NCBI RefSeq assembly: GCF_003287895.1
Contig: NZ_CP030280.1
Span: 2,239,501 to 2,303,500, forward strand
Length of the DNA: 64,000 nt
Source of the DNA: Blautia argi
GTDB taxonomy: Bacteria > Bacillota > Clostridia > Lachnospirales > Lachnospiraceae
Reading direction: 5' to 3'
Below are positions 8,961 to 17,694 of the stretch, in pieces (position 1 is the stretch's first letter; every line of letters starts with the position of its first letter). A program made the position numbers and the translations under genes. The notes beneath the pieces are model-generated. The model made no database searches and was not told where the DNA came from. It saw only the letters and a program-made list of their open reading frames with translations.

Positions 8961-8989
8961 AGTTTAACGCAACCAGAAAACAAAAACAA
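8961..8989 (-). promoter_or_regulatory. Putative promoter of the cell-wall hydrolase gene
   Basis: Minus strand TTGTTT (8984-8989), 17-bp spacer, TAAACT (8961-8966), about 40 bp upstream of the start codon. The -35 box is only a moderate match. Confidence 0.5.
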
Positions 8990-9014
8990 CCCTTCTTCGT
9001 GAAAAAATGTTTTT

Positions 9015-10367
9015 TTACCTGTCATACTGAATCTCTTTCCCTAAGAAAAACAATGCCAGCAAATTTGGAATTGCCATCATACCGTTTAATGCATCAGATA
9101 AATCCCAAATCATCTGAGGAGCCAGCATACAGCCGGGAAGGGTGAGCAGAATATAAGCCAGACGGTACAACGCTGCCCCCTTCTTTCTTCCCAGATACTC
9201 TGCTGTCTGCTCTCCAAAATAAGCCCAGCCCAGAATGGTTGCAAATGCAAAAAGCGCTACTGCCACTGCCAGAAACTCCCGGCCCCAGGGAAGCACCGTA
9301 TCAAAAGCCATACCGGTAAGCGTTGTACCGTCTGTGACAGCCTGCCCTGTCTGAAGCTGCATCAGATATTTTTGGGGTTCATATACCCCGCTTACCAGAA
9401 GTACCAAGGCTGTCATGGTACATACAACAATGGAATCAATAAAAATCTCCAGAATCCCCCACATACCCTGCACCTGGGGAGATTGTACCCTTGTATTTGC
9501 ATGTGCCATTACCGAAGAGCCAAGTCCTGCCTCATTAGAAAAAATTCCTCTGGCAATTCCCATACGGATTGCCTGCCCCATACCGTATCCTGCAAATCCT
9601 CCCACTACCGGACGCAGACAGAATGCCTCTCTGAATATCAGAGAAAAAGCCGCAGGTATCTGTTGCCGAAAGACAAAAAGTACAGCCAGAGTTCCGCACA
9701 AATAAGCGCCTGCCATAACAGGAACCAGTTTCTCTGTAAAAGCTGCGATTCTTTTAATCCCGCCTGTAAGCGCCACTGCCACCAGTATCATACAAATACT
9801 GCCGGATGCAAAGGGCTTTATGTGAAACGTATTCCACAGCCCCTGCGCCATGGAATTTCCCTGTACCATATTTCCCATGCCAAAAGAGGCGCCCAGACAG
9901 CAAAAAGCAAACACCAGAGCAAGCGGTCTGCATTTTAATCCCCGCTCCATATATACCATGGCGCCGCCCTTCCAGCGTCCCTCCTGATCCCGATAACGGT
10001 ATTTAATCCCCAGAAAATTTTCTGCATAGCTGGTCATCATTCCCAGAAATGCAGATACCCAAAGCCAGAAGATTGCCCCGGGACCACCGAACATCAGAGC
10101 AGTAGCCACCCCGGTAATGTTTCCTGTCCCGAGGGTAGCCGCCAGGGCTGTGCAAAAGGACTGAAACTGTGAAATTGTATGCTCCTCTTTTTCTTCTGAT
10201 TTTTCCTTTGTCTTTAAAGACCCCAGCGTGGTTTTTAGCCACAGTCGAAGCCTCCGGATTTGAAAAAAACGGGACTGCCAGGTAAAACGAAGCCCGGCCG
10301 CCAGAAAAAACACCAGCATACCGGGTCCCCATACAAACCTCTGCAGTCCATGAATCCATTCCTGCAT
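9015..10367 (-). CDS. Sodium:alanine/glycine symporter, AGCS family
   Basis: A 450-residue integral membrane protein with about ten to eleven hydrophobic segments. Family marks are the start MQEWIHGLQRFVWGPGMLVFF, the ALAATLGTGNITGVATAL segment (about residues 73-90) and GIARGIFSNEAGLGSSVMAHA (about 270-290), the AGCS signature. It imports alanine or glycine with sodium. It is monocistronic-looking, 57 bp downstream of the MATE gene on the same strand. Confidence 0.93.
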   Translation of the reverse strand: MQEWIHGLQRFVWGPGMLVFFLAAGLRFTWQSRFFQIRRLRLWLKTTLGSLKTKEKSEEKEEHTISQFQSFCTALAATLGTGNITGVATALMFGGPGAIFWLWVSAFLGMMTSYAENFLGIKYRYRDQEGRWKGGAMVYMERGLKCRPLALVFAFCCLGASFGMGNMVQGNSMAQGLWNTFHIKPFASGSICMILVAVALTGGIKRIAAFTEKLVPVMAGAYLCGTLAVLFVFRQQIPAAFSLIFREAFCLRPVVGGFAGYGMGQAIRMGIARGIFSNEAGLGSSVMAHANTRVQSPQVQGMWGILEIFIDSIVVCTMTALVLLVSGVYEPQKYLMQLQTGQAVTDGTTLTGMAFDTVLPWGREFLAVAVALFAFATILGWAYFGEQTAEYLGRKKGAALYRLAYILLTLPGCMLAPQMIWDLSDALNGMMAIPNLLALFFLGKEIQYDR

Positions 10368-10424
10368 AAAAGACTGTCCCTTTATTCGTTTTTAAAGATT
10401 ATGCCCTGATAAAAGCAAACATTC

Positions 10425-11780
10425 CTATTCCTGAAACCTCTTCTGTCCCAAAATCCCTTTTCTTTTCCAGTGGAAAAATACGAAAATGCAAATAGCAGAA
10501 GATACCAGAGAGCCTGCAGGCGCTGCAAGTCCCATGGGATACAGAGTATCCGGAAAATAAAGAGCTGCCAGATACGCCCCTGGAACCCGGACACATACTG
10601 CAGAAATCAGGTTGTGCAAAAAGGATACTGCCGACCTTCCATAAGCACAAAAATAACCGCTGAAGCAAAAATGTACACCTGCAATGGCACAATCCAGAGC
10701 ATATGCCTTTAAGTACTGACTTCCCATAACAATAATATTTTTATCCTGAGAAAAAAGTTTTAAAACCGCCTCCGGCGCCAGAATACAGGCGCCAGCAGCC
10801 AGGATTCCAAAAGAAACAGAAAGAACCAGTCCATATCCCAGTGTCTTTTCTGCCCGCTCGTGCTTTCCTGCCCCAATATTCTGTGCTGCAATGGCTGAAA
10901 TAGAAGACAGCATGGCAGATGGCACTAAAAAAAGAAAACTGATAACCTTTTCCACAATCCCCACTCCAGCGGCAGCTACCACGCCTCTCTGATTGGCAAT
11001 AACTGTAATCAGAAGAAAGGAAATCTGAATAAATCCGTCCTGGCAGGCAACCGGAACTCCGATTTTCAAAATACTGCCAAGAGTCGGTCGATCGGGAACA
11101 AAATCCTGCTTTTTCAGCTTTAGCATCATTCCTTTTTTCTTCCTTATAGCAAGAAATGCCAGAACCACACTGGCTGTCTGAGAAAGTACGGTTCCCCATG
11201 CCGCACCTGCTGCTCCCATATGAAGGCCTCCAATAAAGGCAAAATCCAACAAAATGTTCAGCACACAGGCAGCCGCCACAAAATACATAGGACTTTTGGA
11301 ATCTCCCATTCCTCTGAAAATACAGCTTAAAATATTATATGCCGTAATAATCGGAATTCCGAGGAAACAAATGGTCAGATACTCTCTTGTCTGTCCCAGC
11401 GCTTCCTTTGGTACTGACACCCATTCCATAATCTGCTGTATTACCAAAAGCAGAATCCCTGTAGAGATAAGAGATACTGCCAGAAACAGCACTACTGTAT
11501 TTCCAACCAGCTTTCCTGCTTTTCCCTTGTTTTTCTCTCCCACTGCCTGCCCCAGTAAAACTGTTGTTCCCATAGCCAGACCTACGATTACTACTGTAAT
11601 CATATGCATAACCTGACTTCCTATGGAAACCGCAGAAATGGCTGCCGCTCCATTATACTGTCCTGTTACATATAAATCTGCCATGCCATAAAAAGTCTGC
11701 AAAAAACAACTAAGCAGATACGGTATGGAGAAAGCCACCAGTGCTCTTAAAATACTTCCTTTTGTAAAATTTTTTTCCAT
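10425..11780 (-). CDS. MATE-family efflux transporter
   Basis: A 451-residue exporter of the MATE/DinF group with two MatE repeats and about twelve membrane segments. Typical pieces are FTKGSILRALVAFSIPYLLSCF at the N terminus, GMADLYVTGQYNGAAAISAVSIG and, in the second half, QISFLLITVIANQRGVVAAAGVG. Such pumps use Na+ or H+ gradients to export cationic drugs or metabolites. The substrate is not predictable. It lies between fba and the alanine symporter gene on the minus strand, separated from fba by a terminator. Confidence 0.92.
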   Translation of the reverse strand: MEKNFTKGSILRALVAFSIPYLLSCFLQTFYGMADLYVTGQYNGAAAISAVSIGSQVMHMITVVIVGLAMGTTVLLGQAVGEKNKGKAGKLVGNTVVLFLAVSLISTGILLLVIQQIMEWVSVPKEALGQTREYLTICFLGIPIITAYNILSCIFRGMGDSKSPMYFVAAACVLNILLDFAFIGGLHMGAAGAAWGTVLSQTASVVLAFLAIRKKKGMMLKLKKQDFVPDRPTLGSILKIGVPVACQDGFIQISFLLITVIANQRGVVAAAGVGIVEKVISFLFLVPSAMLSSISAIAAQNIGAGKHERAEKTLGYGLVLSVSFGILAAGACILAPEAVLKLFSQDKNIIVMGSQYLKAYALDCAIAGVHFCFSGYFCAYGRSAVSFLHNLISAVCVRVPGAYLAALYFPDTLYPMGLAAPAGSLVSSAICIFVFFHWKRKGILGQKRFQE

Positions 11781-11864
11781 TTTTCTCCCTCAGGCATCTG
11801 TACATCAAAACTCATTTCTGTTTATAAGTTTTCTCTCCATAAACAGCTCACACACAAACGAGCA

Positions 11865-11902
11865 GAAAAAACGGCACAGCCCACATCTGAGCCATACCGT
11901 TT
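11865..11902 (-). terminator. Intrinsic terminator downstream of fba
   Basis: Minus strand AACGGTATGGC pairs (with G-U pairs) with GCTGTGCCGTT and is followed by TTTT. It lies between the aldolase stop at 11947 and the MATE start at 11780. Confidence 0.7.
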
Positions 11903-11946
11903 TCCCTTTAAAAAACAAGATGCCGCTTTTTCTGCTATCCTGTGTT

Positions 11947-12816
11947 TTATTCAAATGCCTTTCCAACAGAACCGAAGAGTTCCATTTTTTCCTTGATTGT
12001 TTCGCAGATAGCGTCAAATCCAGGTTTTAATAATTTACGAGGATCATATCCTTTTCCTTCGTTGTCTTTGCCTGCTTCAATGTATTCTCTTGTAGCTGCT
12101 GCAAAGGATAACTGGCACTCTGTATTTACGTTGATTTTAGATACACCTAAATCAATGGCTTTTTTAATCATATCAGCCGGAATACCCGTGCCTCCATGAA
12201 GAACTAATGGCATTTCACCTGTTAACTTCTGAATATCGTCCAGAACATCGAAACGAAGTCCGCCCCAGTTTTCCGGATATTTTCCGTGAATATTTCCGAT
12301 ACCTGCTGCCAGCATGTCTACACCCAGGTCTGCAATCATTTTACATTCCTTCGGGTCTGCACATTCGCCCATACCTACGACACCGTCTTCTTCTCCGCCG
12401 ATAGAACCGACTTCAGCTTCCAGGGAAAGTCCAAGACCTTTACATACGCCAGCCAGTTCTTTTGTTTTCTCTACATTTTCTTCGATTGGGTAGTGAGAAC
12501 CGTCGAACATGATGGAAGAAAATCCTGCTTTGATACATTTGTAGCAACCGTCATATGTACCGTGGTCTAAGTGCAAAGCAACCGGAACTGTAATATTCAG
12601 TTCTTCAATCATGGCTTTTACCATGTCTGCTACTGTTTTGAAACCACACATATATTTTCCTGCACCTTCAGAAACACCTAAGATAATAGGGGATTTGCAT
12701 TCTTCTGCTGTTAAAAGTGCTGCTTTTGTCCACTCCAGGTTGTTGATATTAAACTGACCTACTGCGTAATGTCCTGCTTTTGCTTTTTTCAACATTTCTG
12801 CTGCTGATACTAACAT
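11947..12816 (-). CDS. fba: Class II fructose-bisphosphate aldolase
   Basis: Zinc-dependent aldolase splitting fructose-1,6-bisphosphate into DHAP and glyceraldehyde-3-phosphate, 289 residues. The metal and active-site motifs are HLDHGTYDGCYKCIKAGFSS (near residues 81-100) with FDGSHYPIEEN, then EAEVGSIGGEED, and the phosphate-binding GIGNIHGKYPE and LVLHGGTGIP motifs. It is divergent from pfp, the two adjacent glycolytic steps, across a 232-bp intergenic region. A tagatose-bisphosphate specificity cannot be ruled out by sequence alone. Confidence 0.94.
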   Translation of the reverse strand: MLVSAAEMLKKAKAGHYAVGQFNINNLEWTKAALLTAEECKSPIILGVSEGAGKYMCGFKTVADMVKAMIEELNITVPVALHLDHGTYDGCYKCIKAGFSSIMFDGSHYPIEENVEKTKELAGVCKGLGLSLEAEVGSIGGEEDGVVGMGECADPKECKMIADLGVDMLAAGIGNIHGKYPENWGGLRFDVLDDIQKLTGEMPLVLHGGTGIPADMIKKAIDLGVSKINVNTECQLSFAAATREYIEAGKDNEGKGYDPRKLLKPGFDAICETIKEKMELFGSVGKAFE

Positions 12817-12852
12817 AATTCATGACCTCCATTTATTTATTGTGCTGAAACT

Positions 12853-12880
12853 ATTATAACACATTTTCCCTTTCAGGCAA
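12853..12880 (-). promoter_or_regulatory. fba promoter
   Basis: Minus strand TTGCCT (12875-12880), 16-bp spacer, TATAAT (12853-12858), about 35 bp upstream of the aldolase start. The divergent pfp gene has two GGTATAAT strings on the plus strand (about 12912 and 12988) that may be its -10 boxes, without clear -35 partners. Confidence 0.75.
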
Positions 12881-13048
12881 GCATTTCTTAATGCAAATTC
12901 GGAGAATCCATGGTATAATGATTGCACGTTGTGCAACCCACGGCTTGAAAAGTAAATGCCTCGCGGCGCCTCCTTTTCTGCGCTCATGGTATAATAATGG
13001 CACACTGTACTATTTTCATCAGAACTTTACAGGAGGATTTGAAATAGA

Positions 13049-14273
13049 ATGAATAAAAAAAATTTAATTGTAGGTCAGTCCGGCGGTCCCACCGCAGTAA
13101 TTAACAGCAGCCTTTACGGCGTTGTTTCCGAAGGGATAAGACAGGAAGCTGTTGACAAAGTATACGGCATGCTCAATGGAATTGAGGGCTTTCTTGCTGA
13201 CCGTTATCTGAACTTTCAGGATTCCTTAAGCCCGGAAGAGCTGGAAAAGCTGAAAACTACTCCCGGCGCTTATCTGGGCTCCTGCCGCTATAAACTTCCA
13301 GAGGATTTAAGTGACCCGGTATATCCCCTGCTCTTTCAGAAATTTAAGGAACTGAATATCGGATACTTTTTCTATATCGGAGGCAATGACTCCATGGATA
13401 CCGTAAGCAAGCTTTCCCGTTACGCTGCACAGACAGGCAGTGATATCCGGGTTATCGGCGAGCCCAAGACCATTGACAATGACCTGGTACACACAGACCA
13501 TACCCCCGGATTCGGAAGTGCTGCCCGCTATGTGGCTTCTACGGTACGGGAAATCACCACAGATGCTAATGTGTATGAAACAAAATCCGTAACCATTATC
13601 GAAATCATGGGGCGTCATGCAGGCTGGCTTACAGCTGCAGGCGCATTGGCAAGAAAACATAGCAAGGACAATCCCCTTCTCATTTATCTTCCGGAAACAG
13701 ACTTTGACCAGGAAGCTTTTCTTGCAAAAGTAGAGGCTGCCTTTATCCAGAATCCCAATGTGGTGGTCTGCGTATCTGAGGGTATCCATGACAAGGACGG
13801 CACCTTTATCTGTGAATATGACAACAGCGTAGGAACCGATACCTTTGGTCACAAAATGCTGGCAGGCTGCGGTAAATATCTGGAAAATCTGGTGAGAAAC
13901 CGCTTAAAGGTAAAAGCCCGTTCTGTGGAATTAAATGTAAGCCAGCGCTGCTCCGCTTCCATGATGTCAGCTACTGACCAAAAGGAAGCCATTCGTGCCG
14001 GCGAATTTGGAGTAAAAGCTGCATTAAAAGGCGAAACAGGAAAAATGGTTTCTTATATAAGATCCTCTGATCTTCCTTACCGTATGGCTTTGGGACTGGA
14101 AGATGTAAATGAAATCTGTAACAGGGAAAAAACCGTGCCGCTTGCTTGGATTTCCGGGGAAGGTTCTGATGTCACAGAGGAATTTTATTGCTTACGCTCT
14201 CCCGCTGATTCAGGGCGTGGTAGATATTCCGCTGGGTTCTGATGGTCTTTGGGATTTTGTATCCAGAAAATAG
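13049..14273 (+). CDS. pfp: PPi-type 6-phosphofructokinase, one frameshift near the 3' end
   Basis: Diphosphate-fructose-6-phosphate 1-phosphotransferase, a reversible glycolytic step. The PPi-type signature is GGNDSMDT (near residues 110-117) plus GEPKTIDNDL, where ATP-type enzymes have GGDGS and PGTIDND. MGRHAGWLTAAGALA and NVSQRCSASMMSATD also fit. The visible frame stops at 14242 after a garbled tail. Removing one T from 14188-14189 restores AYALPLIQGVVDIPLGSDG and SRK, stop at 14271-14273, giving about 407 residues, the expected length. Start ATG 13049 follows AGGAGG. Divergent from fba. Confidence 0.92.
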
Positions 14274-14305
14274 ACACTATATTTTATCAGGAAAGGGGTT
14301 TTTTT

Positions 14306-15068
14306 ATGTTCCAAGTTTCCAACTTTACAAACAATGACGATATCCGCATTGTGGACCAGACAGGTCCTTTTACTGTTATCGAATACCTGCGCGATTTAAG
14401 TGTTATGCCTTCTGATGCAGCAACTGCTTATTTCTGCAATGCTATGAATGTACGTAAAAGACAGGTAATCTGTGATTTAAAAAAAGCACATATCACAGTA
14501 CAGGCCGGAGCTATGCAGTGGACCGTTGGAAATGTAAATGCAACCACAGGACTGAAAGGGGTTGGCGATTTTTTTCGGCAAGGCTGTCCGCGGAAAAGTC
14601 ACAGGAGAATCTGCAATTAAACCGGAATACAAGGGTGACGGCATTATGGTTTTAGAACCAACCTATAAGCATCTTATCCTTTTAAATCTGGAAGACTGGA
14701 ATGGTTCTGTTGTACTGGATGACGGTCTGTTTCTTGCCTGTGACTCTTCTATTCGTCACAAAGCGGTCATGCGCGCAAACCTTTCTTCCACAGTTGCCGG
14801 AAATGAAGGGCTGTTTAATCTGGGACTGGTTGGGAACGGCGCTGTTTGCCTGGAATCTGCCTGTCCAAAGGAAGAGCTTGTGGAAATCACGCTGCAGGAC
14901 GATGTTCTGAAGATTGACGGCAATATGGCAATTGCATGGAGTGGAAGTCTGGACTTTACGGTAGAACGCTCCGGAAAATCCCTCATTGGATCCGCAGCTT
15001 CAGGAGAAGGTCTTGTAAATGTGTACCGTGGCACAGGAAAGGTTCTGCTTGCACCGGTCGGAAATTAA
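14306..15068 (+). CDS. AIM24-family protein, one frameshift
   Basis: AIM24 (tryptophan RNA-binding attenuator-like fold) protein of unknown biochemical role. Two open pieces (14306-14620 and 14562-15068) are one gene: the run of seven T at 14569-14575 needs six to join TTGLKGVGDFFGKAVRGKVT in one frame. The restored protein is about 253 residues. Glycine-rich beta-strand repeats such as GEGLVNVYRGTGKVLLAPVG at the C terminus are typical of the family. Start ATG 14306 has AGGAAAGGGG upstream. It lies in a plus-strand operon between pfp and a phospholipase-D-family gene. Confidence 0.82.
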
Positions 15069-15102
15069 ACAATGACACCAACGAGAAAGGGAGGCTTTCC
15101 TC

Positions 15103-16533
15103 ATGCATAAAATTTCCGGTTTTTCCGTGAAAAAGATTCTGAAAAAACATGGACTGCTGTTATTTATTCTTATATATGTTGGTTCCTTAACCATTCCCTA
15201 TCTTCCGCATAAGAAGGTATCCGCGTCCTTTAAAAAACAGTTTTCTTCCAGAGAATTTTACAGTCCTGCTGTAGGAACAGAGCGAGTGGCCTATATTCCG
15301 GACAATACCGATGCTCTTTTATACCGTTTGAATATGATAAACAACGCCAAAAAAGAAATTATTCTTTCCACCTTTGATTTCAATGCAGACAAGGCAGGAA
15401 AAGATGTGATGGCAGCGCTTTATCATGCAGCAGACCGTGGTGTAAAAGTTCGGGTGATTGTGGACGGCTTCAGCGGTCTTCTGGATATGAAACTGCAAAG
15501 CCGGGAATGGTTTGAAGCCCTGGCGGCTCACGAAAATATACAGGTCAGAGTATATAATTCCATCAATCCTTTAAAGCCCTGGGATATGCAGGCAAGACTG
15601 CACGACAAATATGTCATCATTGATGAGCAGATGTATCTTCTGGGAGGCAGAAACACCATGAATCTTTTCCTGGGAGATTATTCCTCTTCCAAAAATATTG
15701 ACCGGGAGCTTTTTGTATACGAAACCAGGGAAAATCCTGATTCCTCCCTTTCTCAGGTAAAAACATATTTTGAAAATATCTGGACATTATCAGACAGCAA
15801 AGATTTTGTGTGCAGAAGGGAAAGTGAAAAGGTACAGGACGCTGCCAAACAGTTGGAAAAACGCTTTGAAAAGCTGCAAACACTGTATCCTGAGGCTTAT
15901 AAGCCCTGGAATTACGAAGGACGTACCTTTGAAACCAATAAGGTTTCCCTGCTGTGCAATCCCCTGAAGTCCGAAAACAAAGAGCCCTGGGTATGGTATT
16001 CTCTGCACCGGCTCATGTCTGAGGCAAAAAACGTAACTATTTACACGCCCTACATTATCTGCGGAAAAGAAATGTATCAGGATTTATTTCCATTAAAGGA
16101 GAAAAATATTCCTGTGGAAATTATTACCAATGATGTTGCCAGCGGCGCCAACCCCTGGGGTTGTACCGATTATTTAAACCAAAAAGAAAATATCCGCAAA
16201 ACCGGAGTAACGGTCTATGAATTTATGGGAAAACACTCCTGCCACACCAAGGCTGTGCTTTTAGATGACCGCATGAGCATTGTAGGCTCTTACAATCTGG
16301 ATATGCGAAGCACTTATCAGGATACAGAACTAATGCTTGCTGTAGATTCAAAGGAATTAAATGCCATGATACGAAAAGAAGCCGAAACAGATAAAACCTA
16401 TAGTAAGGTCATGCAGGAAGACGGCACATACCAGTATGGAGAAAATTATAAGGCAAAAGAAATGAGTACCGGAAAGAAGCTATTTTACGGTGTTTTAAGA
16501 GTGCTGATTCTTCCCCTTCGGAGATTTTTGTAA
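15103..16533 (+). CDS. Phospholipase D family protein (cardiolipin-synthase-like)
   Basis: A 476-residue membrane-anchored protein with one N-terminal transmembrane segment (about residues 17-30) and two PLD domains. The two HKD motifs are HDKYVIIDEQMYLLGGRN (near residue 166) and HTKAVLLDDRMSIVGSYNLD (near residue 383). PLD-family enzymes of this layout make cardiolipin or hydrolyse phosphodiesters. The single N-terminal anchor and the second domain layout match uncharacterised Clostridial PLD proteins more than classical Cls, which has two N-terminal helices. Third gene of the pfp-aim24 plus-strand group, followed by a terminator. Confidence 0.85.
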   Translation: MHKISGFSVKKILKKHGLLLFILIYVGSLTIPYLPHKKVSASFKKQFSSREFYSPAVGTERVAYIPDNTDALLYRLNMINNAKKEIILSTFDFNADKAGKDVMAALYHAADRGVKVRVIVDGFSGLLDMKLQSREWFEALAAHENIQVRVYNSINPLKPWDMQARLHDKYVIIDEQMYLLGGRNTMNLFLGDYSSSKNIDRELFVYETRENPDSSLSQVKTYFENIWTLSDSKDFVCRRESEKVQDAAKQLEKRFEKLQTLYPEAYKPWNYEGRTFETNKVSLLCNPLKSENKEPWVWYSLHRLMSEAKNVTIYTPYIICGKEMYQDLFPLKEKNIPVEIITNDVASGANPWGCTDYLNQKENIRKTGVTVYEFMGKHSCHTKAVLLDDRMSIVGSYNLDMRSTYQDTELMLAVDSKELNAMIRKEAETDKTYSKVMQEDGTYQYGENYKAKEMSTGKKLFYGVLRVLILPLRRFL

Positions 16534-16540
16534 TTTTAGA

Positions 16541-16570
16541 CTCCCAACACAGTCCATATCGTGTTGGGAG
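16541..16570 (+). terminator. Terminator after the PLD-family gene
   Basis: Perfect 10-bp stem CTCCCAACAC / GTGTTGGGAG with a 10-nt loop, followed by a mixed T-rich stretch (TTATATGATTTTT). It is 8 bp after the stop codon of the plus-strand operon. The region 16571-16726 holds no gene that I can see. Confidence 0.75.
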
Positions 16571-16726
16571 TTATATGATTTTTACTGAAATATTTTTTTC
16601 ATTATGCCCTGTTCCATATCATCAATACTATAAACATGCTCCAAAAGTTTGTTTCATAATCTTATCCACCTTCGGTTAAACCTGTGCTTATCCTCTATAC
16701 TTTTTCTCATCATATCGCCTCCCGCC

Positions 16727-17285
16727 TTAGTAGTTGCATATAATCACTTCTTCACCAACACGTTTTGATGCATCTGCATTGATAAAACGTTTTACACTGA
16801 CTACATCCATTTTATACCCTTTCTTTCCATATAATTCATGAATAAATTCTGTATTCTGATTTGTCAACATACAAAAACAGCCTCTTGCTGTTAATTCATC
16901 AAATAAATCTGCAAGTCGCTTATGGCTTTCAACATCAAAGCCCTCTTTTGTATAAGATTCAAAGGATGTGGGATTCAATGGGGCATAAGGGCTGTCCAGG
17001 AAAACAAAATCTCCTGTATCTGCATTTTTACAAGCTTCCTCAAAGTCCCCTTCCATAATTGTTACACTTTTCAAGTATTTTGAAATTGCCTTAATCGAAT
17101 CTGTATCTACGGATTTTCTTCTGCTATTATTATATGGAACATTAAATAAACCCTTCCCATTCACTCGATATACCCCATTAAAACAATGTTTATTCAAAAA
17201 CACAAACAATGCCGCCATTTCAAGATCCAATTCTTCTTTCATTATTTTGTCATTGTACTGTTCTCTCAAGGAATAGAACTAAGTT
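16727..17285 (-). pseudogene. D12-class (Dam/DpnM-like) adenine methyltransferase, 5'-truncated remnant
   Basis: The C-terminal two thirds of an N6-adenine DNA methyltransferase of the D12 (Dam/DpnM) family. Readable family pieces are FYSLREQYN, LFVFLNKHCFNGVYRVNGKG, FNVPYN, the catalytic DPPY variant DSPYAPLNPTSFESYTKEGF and the closing EVIICNY. Everything before FYSLREQYN, including the SAM-binding FxGxG motif, is missing and replaced by the 3' end of a different methyltransferase remnant at about 17283. The catalytic motif reads DSPY rather than DPPY. I infer a deletion scar of a restriction-modification locus, not a working enzyme. No endonuclease gene is seen. Confidence 0.8.
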
Positions 17286-17600
17286 TAATGCATTTCCTTC
17301 TCTTATGAATATTTTTGACTTTGAATTGCTTTGAAATTGGAGATTTTTTTCCGAAATAGAAACTGACTGCGGATTGATATCAACACCTACTGCATTCCGA
17401 TTAAGCAGTTTTGCCTCAACAAGTGTCGTACCACTTCCTAAGAATTGATCCAAAATCCACTCTCCTGGATTTGAGTATCGTAATATTATATTTCTTGGAA
17501 CATAGGGTGACCAATTACCTCTATATTTGCCTGAGTGTGTTGCCCAACTTCCCCTCTCTGGAAATGACCAGACTGTAATATCTAATCTTAATAGTATTCT
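17250..17600 (-). pseudogene. N4/N6 DNA methyltransferase remnant (3'-truncated)
   Basis: A fragment of a DNA-modification methyltransferase of the N6_N4_Mtase type. Reading upstream of the annotated start, the frame is TVWSFPERGSWATHSGKYRG, then NWSPYVPRNIILRYSNPGEW, then ILDQFLGSGTTLVEAKLLNR and AVGVDINP, the SAM-binding region. It ends abruptly after KIFIREGNALNL, just before the catalytic PPY motif would be expected, and joins the D12 remnant. The 5' end is also damaged: a stop (TAG, 17601-17603) interrupts the likely N terminus, where a one-base change would allow REYY to precede it. No ribosome site is evident. Confidence 0.75.
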
Positions 17601-17610
17601 CTACAAAAGT

Positions 17611-17680
17611 CCCCCTTCACTATACATGAATTAGTTTTGTATTTCCTGCATGTTATACTATTCATTTATAGTGAAAAGGG
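17611..17680. repeat. Long imperfect inverted repeat between the ABC-F gene and the methyltransferase scar
   Basis: TTCACTATACATGAAT (17616-17631) is matched by ATTCATTTATAGTGAA (17660-17675), 15 of 16 positions complementary, with a 28-nt spacer and GC-rich flanks (CCCCC / AAGGG) that extend the stem. It lies just after the ABC-F stop and can act as a terminator-like hairpin, or could be the end of a lost mobile element. Confidence 0.6.
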
Positions 17681-17694
17681 TGTTCCATGTATCT

